From the NCBI GenBank assembly GCA_910588335.1, contig CAJUQV010000001.1, positions 175,544-239,543 on the forward strand: a DNA stretch of 64,000 bases, in the 5' to 3' direction. Positions within the stretch are counted from its first letter, which is position 1. The number at the start of each line of letters is the position of its first letter. The position numbers and the translations under genes were made by a program. This document shows positions 43,633 to 53,178 of this stretch, piece after piece. This DNA is from an uncultured Ruminiclostridium sp. (GTDB taxonomy: Bacteria > Bacillota > Clostridia > Oscillospirales > Ruminococcaceae). A model generated the notes under the pieces. That model had not been told where the DNA came from and did no database searches. It saw only the letters and a list, made by a program, of their open reading frames with translations.

Positions 43633-43793
43633 AGAAACTGTTTCAATAGGAATTGGCGCACGTCTTTTCGGCATATTTTGCCGCTGACTGCGTTAAAAAC
43701 CCTTGACGGGCGACAGCCCGCCTGCGGATTTTTGCCTTGTCAGCAACAAAATATGCTCGAAAATCCGCACACCATTCCTATTGGAACAGTTTC
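43633..43793. repeat. Long palindrome in the ATP synthase operon leader (family D)
   Basis: Outer arms AGAAACTGTTTCAATAGGAAT and ATTCCTATTGGAACAGTTTCT; inner CGGCATATTTTGCCGCTGA pairs with TCAGCAACAAAATATGCTCG. About 161 bp, as at 5616. The centre has ACGGGCGACAGCCCG, another palindrome. Confidence 0.85.
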
Positions 43794-43813
43794 TTATTCT
43801 GAAAATTTCCGTA

Positions 43814-43864
43814 TAACCGCGGAATTGCTTTGCGATTCCGGCAGCTTGTAAAAGCTGCGCCGTA
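43814..43864 (-). repeat. Family B repeat, inverted
   Basis: Minus strand CGGCGCAGCTTTTACAAGC, then CTGCCGGAATCGCAAAGC, AATTCCGCGG: the 5' half of the family. Confidence 0.65.
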
Positions 43865-43914
43865 ACGGTTCGGCGTGTGCCGACTTATTTATTTTATCAA
43901 AGAGTTGCAGTAAT

Positions 43915-43943
43915 ATTATATAATATTTATTGAAAAAATGCAA
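43915..43943 (-). promoter_or_regulatory. Probable promoter of the ATP synthase operon
   Basis: Minus strand TTGCAT, 17 bases, TATAAT. Transcripts would carry a leader of about 300 bases containing the long palindrome and the family B copy. Confidence 0.55.
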
Positions 43944-44070
43944 GGGTTAGGATAAAATTTTCGCAAATTCTTACAAAAAAGAAAAGTTTTTGTTATACCC
44001 ACACATTTTTTTGACAGCTTTGTTAACAATAAATGAAGCAAAATTTTTTCAAACGGAAAGGAATAACAAA

Positions 44071-47000
44071 ATGTCTCGGAAAAATTTTACAAATACCGCC
44101 GTAAGGGGAACGATCTTTTTAAAGAGTTTAAAAAAGACGGAAAAGCTTCTCCGCGGGGATAAGATATTAAACGAAAATCATCTTTTTGAAAGGGAAATAA
44201 AAGGGCTTATAAAAGCTGCCCCCTATATGTATTTTACCTTAAAGGAAAGCAATAAGGAAACCGCTGACGAAAGTCTTCCCGCGTTGGGGGAAGAGGTTTC
44301 CGAGCTTAAAGACATAAATGATAAAACGGTTTCCGAGCTTATATATACCTTATCGCAGACCCGCTATGTAAGCGAGGAGGAACTGAGCAGTCTTATATGG
44401 CAGGCGAAGCTTTGCGTTGTTCTTAAGGCGGCTTCGGACAGGGAGGAGCCTAATATTTATCTTGATAAAATGTACAAGATAAAGGATTTGGACGAAAACG
44501 CCTTAGAGGAGCTAAGTCCGCTTCATCGGGCTTTTTTGTTCGACGAGGTATACGTAAAGTCTTCAAGGGAAACCAGAAAAGAATACCGCGCCAGAACCGC
44601 TCTTATTTCAAGGCTTACCGGCATAGAGGAAAGGCAGTACACCTCCGAGATAACCAAAAGAGCTTTACTGGACGATTTTCATATAGGACAGGTTATTGAA
44701 GAGGATTACCGTAACATTTACCCTTTCGGTAACGCGATGGCTTATGTGTGGATACAGATTGGCGCCGCTTTTGCTTTGGCGGTAATAACGGGACTTTTTA
44801 CAAGGCTTTGGGTAATACCGATAAGCTTCCTGCCGTTATGGGGAGCGGTAAAATCGGTTTCCGACCTGATAATGTCGCGTTTTGCCCGCTCTCACCCGCT
44901 TCCGAGGATAGAAATAGGGGAGAAGCTGCCGGAGGAGGGGCTTACCCTATGCGTTATGTCCGCGCTTGTTGCCGACAAGGAAGGGTTAAGGGACGCGCTT
45001 CTGAGGCTTAAAACCGCCGAGCTTAAAAATCCCGCCGAAGGAATTTTTTTCTGTCTCCTCTGCGATCTTTCTCCCGCCGACAGCGAGGTTAAGGCGGAGG
45101 ACGAAAAGCTTTTTGCGGAGGGGGAAGAGCTTAAAAATCTCATTTTCCCCGAATGCGCCGTTATTTTCCGAAAAAGAGTATACTCCAAAACCATGAGAAA
45201 ATATCAGGGCTTTGACAGAAAAAGGGGAGCGATTGAAGAGTTGGTGAAATACCTTTGCGGAGGCGAGGAAGGATTTTATCGGGTTTTGGGGGATATTTCC
45301 CGGTTAAGAGAATGCAGGTTTATCGCCGCTTTGGATCTTGATACCGTGCCGCTTATGGACAGCATAAAGGAACTGACCGCCATTGCGCTTCACCCTTTAA
45401 ATAAGGATTTCGGCATATTCGCCCCGCGCTGCACCTCGACTCTCGGTTCCACGCTGAAAACGCCATTTGCCCGCGCCATGGCGGGAAACGGGGGAGTAAG
45501 CTGCGTTTCCGCTTATGACAGCTTTGGGGGAGAATTTTACTTTGATCTTTTCGGAGAGGGAATATTCTGCGGAAAAGGGCTGATACGTAAAGAAGCTTTT
45601 TTAAAGGACTGCTGCGATAAATTCCGACCCGAAAGGGTACTGTCCCACGATATCTTGGAGGGTGGGCTTACGGGAGTGGCTTATGCGGGGGACGTGGAGT
45701 TTTCCGACAGCTTTCCTCCCTCCTCGAAGGCTTATTTTAAAAGAGCCCACCGCTGGATAAGGGGGGACTTTCAGAATTTCAGGCATATGTTCAGAAAAGA
45801 CTTTTCGTCCCTCACAAAGTTTAAGCTTTTCGACAATATAAGGCGCGGGCTTCATCCCGTTTTATGTCTCGCCTTATTGTTTCTGTCCTGTTTTGTGAGA
45901 AACGGTTTTATTCTGAGCTTTTCCGCCTATTTGTCACTGCTTTTGCCCTTCATTCCGCCGCTGGTATCCTCTGCGGTGAGGGGGCTTTATTTTGGCGTAA
46001 AAAGGCGTTTTTATTCGCCGATAGTCAGCGAGGTTAAGCAGCTTGCTTCCAAGGCGGTGCTGGAGGTTATGACGTTGTCGAAGGCGGCGCTTGTGTCGTT
46101 GGACGCGCTGGTAAAGACTATGTGGCGTAATCTGGTTTCAAAGCGAAATCTTTTACAGTGGACTACCAGCGGTTTTTTTGAAAAAACCGCGTTTATGGGG
46201 GGATTCTGGCATCTTTTGCCCGCATTTCTCGTGTCCGCCTTTCTTATGGTTTTGTGTATTTATCGGGGGGAATACTCTGTTTTTCCCGCCGCTCTGCTGA
46301 TGTGTTCGGCTCTGCCGTTTTTCATATATGCGGACAAGCCCAGGAGCAGCTTTACCCCCTCGCTGAACGAAGTGGCAAATAAGGAGCTTTTGCTTCAGAC
46401 GGAAAAAATGTGGAGCTTTTATAAGGATCATATCGGCTCCGACACCTCATGGCTTCCTCCCGACAATGTTCAGTACAAGCCGGTTTACCGCGTATGCCCC
46501 CGAACATCGCCCACCAATGTGGGAATGTATCTTTTGTCGGCTGCGGCGGTGTACGAATTGGGTATAATAACGGGAGAAGAGTTTACGGGGCTTCTGGAAA
46601 AGACAGTGGAATCGATCGAGAAGCTGCCCAAATGGCGTGGAAATCTTTACAACTGGTACGATTTAAAGAGTCTTAAGCCGGTATCGGGTTTTGTGTCATC
46701 GGTTGACAGCGGAAACTTTTTTTGCTGTCTTATAGCGGTAAAGGAGTGCTTAAGGGTAAACGGGCTTTCTTCTTCCCTTAAGCAAAGGATTGATCTTATA
46801 ATAAACGCCACAAGGCTTTCCGAATTCTATCGGGAAAGAAACAAGCTTTTCAGTATAGGCTACGACACCGAAAAGGATCAGCTTTCTCATCACAATTACG
46901 ATATGCTGATGTCGGAGGCAAGGCTTTTAAGCTATGCCGCAATCGCCACGGGACAGGCACCCAAGGAGCACTGGCGGGCGCTTTCCAGAACCATGTCGAG

Positions 47001-50000
47001 AAGCGGCGCCTATGCGGGAGCGGTGGCGTGGACGGGAACAATGTTTGAGTTTTTTATGCCCGAACTTTTAATTACCTCAAAGGAGGGAAGTATGTGTTAT
47101 GAGGCATTGAAATACGCTTTTCACTGTCAGAAGCGAAGGCACACGCCCTTCGGTATTTCCGAAAGCGGCTATTACGCCTTTGACAGCGAGCTTAACTATC
47201 AGTACAAGGCTCATGGGGTGCAGAAAACCGCCCTGAAGGGGGGAATGGACAGCGAGTGCGTCATAAGCCCTTATTCAAGCTATCTGACGTTGTCTATGGA
47301 GCCTTTGGAAAGCTGGAACAATCTGTGCAGACTTGAAAAAGAAGGAGCTTTAGATTCTAAATACGGTTTTTATGAAGCTGTGGATTATACAAGGCGGCGC
47401 GTGGGAAGAAAGGCTGCGGTTATACAAAGCCATATGGCTCACCATGTGGGAATGAGCATAGCGGGCGCCGCAAATCTTTTAAAGGACAATATCTGCTCCA
47501 AACTGTTTTTAAGCGACGAAAGGATAAAAAGAGCAGAGGAGCTTTCGGAGGAAAAAGTAATGGCAGGAGAAAAAATATTGAATTCCGATCCGAACCGGAT
47601 TGAGGAAAGATTCCCCAAGGAAAAAGAGGAGATCAAGGAACAGAGGCTTTTCTGTTCTCCGATAAATCCTCTCAGCGGGGGCAGCCTTTCGCTGTTTACT
47701 TCCGCCAACGGTATGTTTAAGGGTGTTTATAAGGGAGTGAGCACGGTAAACGGCTGTACGGATTCCCGCAGCTATATTGACCGTCCCCATGGGGCTTTTT
47801 ACGGTTTTTGCGACGGAAGCGAAATATATCCCTTCTTTTATCACCCTAAGTTTAAAATTAAGCCATCAACGGTTTTTTCCGAAAGGGAGACGGTGTACAA
47901 GAGCGAGGAAAAAGGCCTGATTCTTGAAATGAGGGTAAGGGCGGAGCAGAACGCGGAAATACGCACCTTTGGCGCAAAAAACAAAAGCCGTACGAAAAAA
48001 CAGCTAACCCTGTGTCTTTACAGCGAGCCTACTTTGGCGGCGGAAGCGGATTATTCCGCTCATCCGATGTTTATGGATCTGTTCTTGAAAATAGAGTATG
48101 ACAAAGAGAACAAGCTTTTTGTCTTTTACCGCAAGGAAAGAGACGGAAACAAGGTAACGGCCTGCGCCGCGGGTTTTTCGGAGGAGGACGCGGATTTCAC
48201 CTATTGTTTTTCCAAGGAGGCGTGTCTCGGCTCTTCCCCGTTTTCGTTCTTTGATAAGGCGCTTTTAAGAGAATGCTATGACCGCGCCATTCCTTCGCCC
48301 TGCCTTTTCGTGAAAGACGATATGACGGTTGACGCGGGGGAGACAAAGAACCTCACCTTCTTTTACTGCTACGCCGACAGCACGGAGGAAGCAAAAAAGG
48401 CGGCCTTAAGGTTAAGGAGCAAGGGCGTGGAGCTTAAGGAAAACTTTGCGCCTTCGCCTTTATCCCTGTCAACCGTTCACGGGCGTATCGCTTCGCTTAC
48501 CCTGCCCGCCCTGCTTTACGGCGAAACCGAGGAGGAAACGATTCTTAACGCAAGAAAGGAAAACCGTCTCGGCAAAAACGCTTTATGGGGGTATTCAATA
48601 TCGGGAGACTATCCTTTGCTTATCGCGAAAGCGGAAGAAATAAAAACAATGGTGCTGTTAAAACAGGGACTTGACCGCTGCGGGGTAAAGTCGGAGCTTA
48701 TAATATTGTGTGAAAACGGGTTGGAAAAGAGCGCGGCGGAAGGGGAACTGATGGGTCTTGGACGGGCGTTTTTAAAATCAGAGTTTACCCCCGAAATACT
48801 GACGCTTATATATGCACTTTCGGCGAGAACCGAATTAAAAAACGCCGTTTTATGGCAGGAAAACCGGAAAATGGAGCAGAGGGCGATGCTGAAAATAAGG
48901 CATTGCTCCCACAAAAAAGAGGAAAGCCGTTTTACCGACGAGGGATATATCATAAACGGAGAAGAGAATATACGCTGCAATATACTTTCAAATTCGCGAT
49001 TCGGTACCCTTTTGTCGCAAAACAGTCTCGGTTTTACCTGGGCTTTGAACAGCAGGGAAAACAAGCTTACCCCATGGGAAAACGACCCCATATCGGATAA
49101 CGGAAACGAAATGTTGCTTTTAAAAAATGGGAACGCACTATACGATATTATAAGAGGAAGTCTGGCTGAATTTACTCCACAGTACTGCTCTTATAAGGGG
49201 CAGGCGGGGTGTATCGAATCGGAAACGTCGGTTAAGGTATACTCCAAAGGACTGGGAAAGGAGCTTACCGTCAGTCTTTTAAACACATCGGACAGCGAAC
49301 AGAAGCTTGATCTCATTTATAAAATAACGCCCGTTTTGGGGGACAGGGTAAACGGTTCCATGCCCGTGGCTGAGACGGAAAACGGCGCGCTGATAATTAC
49401 CAATTCCCAAAACCTCAATTATAGCGGCGCGGCGGTGATTTATTGCAGTAAAAAAGCGCGTTATTCCTTTTCCGAGGAGGAGATAAGAAGCGGGGACTTT
49501 TCAAGGTGCGGAGAGGAAACGGTTCGGGTAAACGCGGAAACGGTCGGGGTTATAGTGCCGATTGTACTGCCGCCGAGGGAAAAGCTGAGGATACGTTATA
49601 TTTTAGGTTACTGCGAAAACAGAGCCGAAGCGGCAAATTCGGTAAAGGCACTTGAAGGCACGCCCTGCGGAGTAACTTATGAAAACAGCATTGAAATATC
49701 CACTCCCGACGGGAACTTAAATAAGCTTTTCAACACATGGCTGCCCCATCAGGCATTGTCCTGCCGTATCTGGGGAAGGACGGGCTTTTTTCAGAACGGC
49801 GGGGGCTTCGGGTTCAGGGATCAGATTCAGGACTGTCTTGCCATAATGTATCTTTCGCCGAGGATTGCACTTGAGCATATTTTACGCTGTTGTCAAAACC
49901 AGTTTCCGGAGGGCGACGTTCTGCACTGGTGGCACGAATTTACCTGCGGTAATATGAGTAAAAAGGTGGGGGTTAGGACGAGATGCAGCGATGATCTTTT

Positions 50001-51159
50001 GTGGCTTCCCTATGCCGCCTGCGAATACGCGGAGGTGTTCGCGGGTACGGAGGGGGACGGCATGGGCGGCGATTTCTGGAGTATGGAGACGGAATATTGT
50101 ACCGGGCCGCAGCTTCCCGATGATAAAAGCGAGCTATTTATGGAGGTGTCGGGAAACGGGGGGAAGGAAAGCGTATTCGAACACTGTAAAAAGGCTATGG
50201 AAAAAGGCTTTGTGAAAGGCAAAAACGGGCTTCTCAAAATGGGAAGCGGCGACTGGAACGACGGGTACAACCGAGTTGGGGCTGAAGGAAACGGAGAAAG
50301 CGTCTGGCTTTCCATGTTCTATATTATCTGCGGAAGAAAATTCGCTCCCGTAGCGAGGGAAAGAGGTGAAGGAGCATATGCGGAAGAGCTGGAAAAGAAC
50401 ATTGCCGATTTATGCGTCGCGATAGAGGAAAACGCCTGGGACGGGGATCATTATCTGAGGGCGTTTTATGACGATGGGGAAAAAATGGGCTCCGATGAGA
50501 GCGAGGCGTGCAAGATTGATCTTTTGCCGCAAGCTTTTGCCGCCCTTTGCGGTCTTCCCGATACCAAGAGAGTCGTTACCGCTTCAAATACTGCCTGGGA
50601 ACAGTTAGTGGACAAGAAAAACGGGATAATAAAGCTGTTTACCCCTCCCTTTGACAATGCTTCCGAAAGCGGACGGGATCCTGGGTATGTCAGGTCATAT
50701 CCCATAGGCGTAAGGGAAAACGGCGGACAATATACGCACGGGGCGGTATGGTACTGTATTTCCTGCTTTGAACTGGGGCAGAATAAGAGGGGATTCGAGC
50801 TGCTTAATATGCTGAATCCTTCCTATAAGGACGGGAAATTCGGAAGGGAGCCTTATTTTATGACAGCCGACATTTATACCAATCCTCACTGTTACGGACG
50901 CGGGGGCTGGTCCATGTATACGGGGGCGGCGGGCTGGTATTGGAAATGTATTTTCGAGGGGCTGTTCGGGGTTAAGGTAAGAGGGAACACCGTAAGCTTT
51001 GCGCCGAGGCTGCCGGCGGAATTTGACGGGGCTTCGGTAAGGATTAAGATTAACGGGGGAGAAATTAACGCGACCTTCAGGTATAAAGGGAAAGGGGAGA
51101 ACGAGGTTAAAGTCGGATTGGAAAAAGGCGTTGTAAAGGAGGTGGAGGTGGGATTTTAA
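44071..51159 (+). CDS. Cyclic beta-1,2-glucan synthase (GT84 + glycoamylase-like + GH94)
   Basis: 2362 residues from the ATG at 44071, with AAAGGA upstream. An N-terminal region is followed by a membrane segment near 224-260. The GT84 glycosyltransferase has DLDTVP (about 421), SHDILEGG (about 526) and RAHRWIRGD (about 559). More helices lie near 590-640 and 710-755. A glycoamylase-like domain spans about 770-1140 (NLYNWYDLKSLKP; TGTMFEFFMP). The C-terminal GH94 phosphorylase domain has FGFRDQIQDCLA near 1906 and the catalytic GSGDWNDGYN near 2060. Shorter than proteobacterial Cgs (about 2800). Builds and trims a cyclic glucan from UDP-glucose; galU downstream may supply it. Confidence 0.92.
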   Translation: MSRKNFTNTAVRGTIFLKSLKKTEKLLRGDKILNENHLFEREIKGLIKAAPYMYFTLKESNKETADESLPALGEEVSELKDINDKTVSELIYTLSQTRYVSEEELSSLIWQAKLCVVLKAASDREEPNIYLDKMYKIKDLDENALEELSPLHRAFLFDEVYVKSSRETRKEYRARTALISRLTGIEERQYTSEITKRALLDDFHIGQVIEEDYRNIYPFGNAMAYVWIQIGAAFALAVITGLFTRLWVIPISFLPLWGAVKSVSDLIMSRFARSHPLPRIEIGEKLPEEGLTLCVMSALVADKEGLRDALLRLKTAELKNPAEGIFFCLLCDLSPADSEVKAEDEKLFAEGEELKNLIFPECAVIFRKRVYSKTMRKYQGFDRKRGAIEELVKYLCGGEEGFYRVLGDISRLRECRFIAALDLDTVPLMDSIKELTAIALHPLNKDFGIFAPRCTSTLGSTLKTPFARAMAGNGGVSCVSAYDSFGGEFYFDLFGEGIFCGKGLIRKEAFLKDCCDKFRPERVLSHDILEGGLTGVAYAGDVEFSDSFPPSSKAYFKRAHRWIRGDFQNFRHMFRKDFSSLTKFKLFDNIRRGLHPVLCLALLFLSCFVRNGFILSFSAYLSLLLPFIPPLVSSAVRGLYFGVKRRFYSPIVSEVKQLASKAVLEVMTLSKAALVSLDALVKTMWRNLVSKRNLLQWTTSGFFEKTAFMGGFWHLLPAFLVSAFLMVLCIYRGEYSVFPAALLMCSALPFFIYADKPRSSFTPSLNEVANKELLLQTEKMWSFYKDHIGSDTSWLPPDNVQYKPVYRVCPRTSPTNVGMYLLSAAAVYELGIITGEEFTGLLEKTVESIEKLPKWRGNLYNWYDLKSLKPVSGFVSSVDSGNFFCCLIAVKECLRVNGLSSSLKQRIDLIINATRLSEFYRERNKLFSIGYDTEKDQLSHHNYDMLMSEARLLSYAAIATGQAPKEHWRALSRTMSRSGAYAGAVAWTGTMFEFFMPELLITSKEGSMCYEALKYAFHCQKRRHTPFGISESGYYAFDSELNYQYKAHGVQKTALKGGMDSECVISPYSSYLTLSMEPLESWNNLCRLEKEGALDSKYGFYEAVDYTRRRVGRKAAVIQSHMAHHVGMSIAGAANLLKDNICSKLFLSDERIKRAEELSEEKVMAGEKILNSDPNRIEERFPKEKEEIKEQRLFCSPINPLSGGSLSLFTSANGMFKGVYKGVSTVNGCTDSRSYIDRPHGAFYGFCDGSEIYPFFYHPKFKIKPSTVFSERETVYKSEEKGLILEMRVRAEQNAEIRTFGAKNKSRTKKQLTLCLYSEPTLAAEADYSAHPMFMDLFLKIEYDKENKLFVFYRKERDGNKVTACAAGFSEEDADFTYCFSKEACLGSSPFSFFDKALLRECYDRAIPSPCLFVKDDMTVDAGETKNLTFFYCYADSTEEAKKAALRLRSKGVELKENFAPSPLSLSTVHGRIASLTLPALLYGETEEETILNARKENRLGKNALWGYSISGDYPLLIAKAEEIKTMVLLKQGLDRCGVKSELIILCENGLEKSAAEGELMGLGRAFLKSEFTPEILTLIYALSARTELKNAVLWQENRKMEQRAMLKIRHCSHKKEESRFTDEGYIINGEENIRCNILSNSRFGTLLSQNSLGFTWALNSRENKLTPWENDPISDNGNEMLLLKNGNALYDIIRGSLAEFTPQYCSYKGQAGCIESETSVKVYSKGLGKELTVSLLNTSDSEQKLDLIYKITPVLGDRVNGSMPVAETENGALIITNSQNLNYSGAAVIYCSKKARYSFSEEEIRSGDFSRCGEETVRVNAETVGVIVPIVLPPREKLRIRYILGYCENRAEAANSVKALEGTPCGVTYENSIEISTPDGNLNKLFNTWLPHQALSCRIWGRTGFFQNGGGFGFRDQIQDCLAIMYLSPRIALEHILRCCQNQFPEGDVLHWWHEFTCGNMSKKVGVRTRCSDDLLWLPYAACEYAEVFAGTEGDGMGGDFWSMETEYCTGPQLPDDKSELFMEVSGNGGKESVFEHCKKAMEKGFVKGKNGLLKMGSGDWNDGYNRVGAEGNGESVWLSMFYIICGRKFAPVARERGEGAYAEELEKNIADLCVAIEENAWDGDHYLRAFYDDGEKMGSDESEACKIDLLPQAFAALCGLPDTKRVVTASNTAWEQLVDKKNGIIKLFTPPFDNASESGRDPGYVRSYPIGVRENGGQYTHGAVWYCISCFELGQNKRGFELLNMLNPSYKDGKFGREPYFMTADIYTNPHCYGRGGWSMYTGAAGWYWKCIFEGLFGVKVRGNTVSFAPRLPAEFDGASVRIKINGGEINATFRYKGKGENEVKVGLEKGVVKEVEVGF

Positions 51160-51252
51160 TACTACTCTTCAGTCAAGATATAAGTCAACACCGCGCAAAG
51201 ACCGCGCTGCGCGCTTTGCCGCGCATACGCTTGCATCTTTTCCGTCATTTTT

Positions 51253-51305
51253 GCCCAAAACTCCTTGAAATACGCCGGTATTCCTGCGTCGTTTTGGACA
51301 ATCTT
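51253..51305. repeat. Hairpin with family C core
   Basis: GCCCAAAACTCC...GTCGTTTTGG arms around CTTGAAATACG-CGGTATTC, a core also present at 5690-5710 (minus) and 51967. Confidence 0.55.
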
Positions 51306-51380
51306 ACGAAAAAGCCGGCTGCGCGACTTCACGACAATTTTTGTGCGGTTTTGCCATAAAAAAGAAAGGAAAGAAAAATT

Positions 51381-51578
51381 ATGACCATACCGGAAAAAGA
51401 CAACGAAATCCCTTTGGGCTTCAGTATGGCGCTATCCAAAAACAACGACGCCATGAGTTACTTTTCCACACTCACTCCCGCTCACAGACGGGAGGTTATT
51501 GCGCACACCCATACCATACGGTCCAAAGAGGAAATGGAGAAGTTTGTCTCGGAGCTTGATAAGACTAAGTGGATTTAA
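51381..51578 (+). CDS. Small hypothetical protein
   Basis: 65 residues with AAAGGAAAG about 12 bases upstream. The C-terminal part (YFSTLTPAHRREVIAHTHTI, then SKEEMEKFVSEL) resembles the short helical C-terminal segment found in many small Clostridial proteins and YdeI-like proteins. Function unknown. It stands alone on the plus strand between a repeat and a non-coding region. Codon pattern and start signal support expression. Confidence 0.6.
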   Translation: MTIPEKDNEIPLGFSMALSKNNDAMSYFSTLTPAHRREVIAHTHTIRSKEEMEKFVSELDKTKWI

Positions 51579-51858
51579 TGATGTTAATCAATTAAAAATT
51601 ATAGCAGTACAAGTAAATAACACGACCTATATCGGTAAGACCAAATCGCGCGCAGCAAGGCGGACGACGAAAACGGGCAGCTTGCGCAATAAGCCCGGTG
51701 AGGAGGACAACTCGGCTATGCGTGATTTGAATTGCCGATATGTGTTGCTGTATTTTCTTTTATTGTTATAGTGTGAATCACTAAATTTTTTGTAAGGGGC
51801 AGGGAGAAAATTCAAAAATAAAAGGAGCGGACATAGAGAGCGATTCATATAAACAGTA

Positions 51859-51904
51859 ATACCAATCTTTAATTAAGTTTGCAGACTCGGTTAAAGATTG
51901 GTAT
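51859..51904 (+). repeat. Family A repeat reduced to hairpin 1
   Basis: 46 bases: ATACCAATCTTTAATTAAG, loop TTTGCAGA, CTCGGTTAAAGATTGGTAT. Both ends are mirror images, so it looks like a minimal unit. Confidence 0.8.
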
Positions 51905-51957
51905 TACTTATTTACAATATTTTAAAAATAATCATTTTTTGAAAAAACATTTAACAC

Positions 51958-52060
51958 TGTCGAAATACTTGAAATACGCGTATATTCCTGCGGCTTTCTT
52001 CTTCGTCTTTCGACAGTCGTTCGGCACATAAAATCTTCAAGAGTTAATTGTGAGAGTAAT
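51958..52060. repeat. Family C relic
   Basis: TGTCGAAATAC then CTTTCGACAGTCGTTCGGCAC, ATCTTCAAGAGTTAATTGTG. The right half matches the MITE at 9094-9218 closely; the left terminal repeat is lost. Confidence 0.65.
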
Positions 52061-52072
52061 ACAGGGAAATTC

Positions 52073-52108
52073 AAAAAATCGTCCTCGGTAAAACCGAGGA
52101 CGATTTTT
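52073..52108 (-). terminator. Terminator of tRNA-Gln
   Basis: AAATCGTCCTCGG / CCGAGGACGATTT stem around TAAAA, followed on the minus strand by a U-tract. Confidence 0.85.
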
Positions 52109-52117
52109 AAAATGATG

Positions 52118-52193
52118 TGGTTGGGGCGGAAGGATTTGAACCCTCGAAATGGTGGAGTCAGAGTCCACTGCCTTACCACTTGGCGACGCCCCA
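52118..52193 (-). tRNA. tRNA-Gln (anticodon CTG)
   Basis: 76 bases including an encoded CCA. Acceptor stem TGGGGCG / CGCCCCA with discriminator A. The anticodon stem GTGGA / TCCAC encloses loop CTCTGAC, giving anticodon CTG. The T arm GAGGGTTCAAATCCTTC fits. A consensus promoter and a terminator flank it, so it is transcribed alone. Confidence 0.96.
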
Positions 52194-52210
52194 ATTTTTA
52201 TGACCTTATA

Positions 52211-52239
52211 ATATTATCATATTTTAGAGAATTTGTCAA
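52211..52239 (-). promoter_or_regulatory. Sigma-A promoter of tRNA-Gln
   Basis: Minus strand TTGACA, 17 bases, TAATAT, 18 bases upstream of the tRNA 5' end. Confidence 0.85.
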
Positions 52240-52457
52240 TACCTTTTTTAAAAAAATCTGATTTATTCTTTTATTATTTATTATAAAGAAAATATCAGTA
52301 AAAATCTGCTGTAAAGCATTTTCATTCCCACAGCTAAAACGCGGCCATAAATTTTACACAGCTTCCGCAGATAACTACGGCTGATTGCTCCAATAACCGT
52401 TTTATACAAATTTGCAAGTTTTGGTACGCCTAATAGGATAAGTCATTTTTGAAAATT

Positions 52458-52964
52458 TTATTTCTTAATGTTAAGAACTGCAATTATTTTTTCAACCGTC
52501 TGTTCACAGCTTTTACCCTCGCAGTTTATTTTTATGTCCGCATATTTGTTGTACAGCGGCTCCCGCTCCTTGTATATTTCCTCCAGTCCCTCGCCGCGAC
52601 GGCAGGCAATGCCTCTTGTTTTGATATTGGAAAGACGGGAGCGAATATCATATAAGGGCAGTTCAAGATAGACGCAGATACCGTTGCGTTTTAAATGGCG
52701 CATTCCCTTTTCGCAAAAGACGGCGCTTCCTCCGGTTGCAATCACTGTGTCAGATTCGCAGGTCACGGACAACAAAGCGCTGTTTTCGTATTCCTTAAAT
52801 TTTTCAAGGCCGTTTATGTCAATCAGGTGCTGAAGGGTACATTTTTGTTTAAGCTGGATAATGAGGTCGGTATCCGTAAAATCCGCACCTAAAGTCTTGG
52901 CCAGAAGCACGCCTGCGGTGCTTTTGCCGCACCCCGGCATTCCTATTAGTATAATATTTCTCAT
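52458..52964 (-). CDS. aroK: Shikimate kinase
   Basis: 168 residues. Walker A GMPGCGKS at 8-15, the substrate-binding DTD motif (ADFTDTDLI), the ATGGSAVF loop and the lid region IACRRGEGLEEIYKEREPLY. Phosphorylates shikimate in aromatic amino acid synthesis. The ribosome site is weak (AAAAGA). No other aro genes are nearby. Confidence 0.94.
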   Translation of the reverse strand: MRNIILIGMPGCGKSTAGVLLAKTLGADFTDTDLIIQLKQKCTLQHLIDINGLEKFKEYENSALLSVTCESDTVIATGGSAVFCEKGMRHLKRNGICVYLELPLYDIRSRLSNIKTRGIACRRGEGLEEIYKEREPLYNKYADIKINCEGKSCEQTVEKIIAVLNIKK

Positions 52965-53033
52965 ATATATTCTTTTATATTCTTTCGTTTTCCGATATTT
53001 TTTTGCGATCAGGCTGCACTTGAAGTTCCACAG

Positions 53034-53115
53034 AATGCTTACATAAAACCAATATATGGGGTTTATGGTGCATTCCGCCTATAAAAAAACAAAATTTGCC
53101 GCCGATTTAATCGGT
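53034..53115 (-). terminator. Hairpins between the kinase-fold gene and aroK
   Basis: GAATGCTTACATAAA / TTTATGGTGCATTC (53034-53073), and CCGATTTAATCGG (53103-53115) followed on the minus strand by AAATTTTGTTTTTTT. The second fits a terminator of the upstream gene. Confidence 0.5.
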
Positions 53116-53178
53116 TTGAGTGATAAAACAAGTTAAAAACTTAACGGGTTTCGTCTGAATTTACTCGATATTTTCAGC

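Larger units (their letters stand above)
43602..44070. other. Divergent region between ATP synthase operon and glucan synthase
   Basis: Contains the 160-bp palindrome (43633-43793), an inverted family B copy and the probable ATP operon promoter. Plus-strand promoter for the glucan synthase is not clear. Confidence 0.55.
51579..52072. other. Non-coding region with repeats before tRNA-Gln
   Basis: Holds a family A single hairpin (51859-51904) and a family C relic (51958-52060). The rest (51600-51850) shows no convincing gene. Confidence 0.5.
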
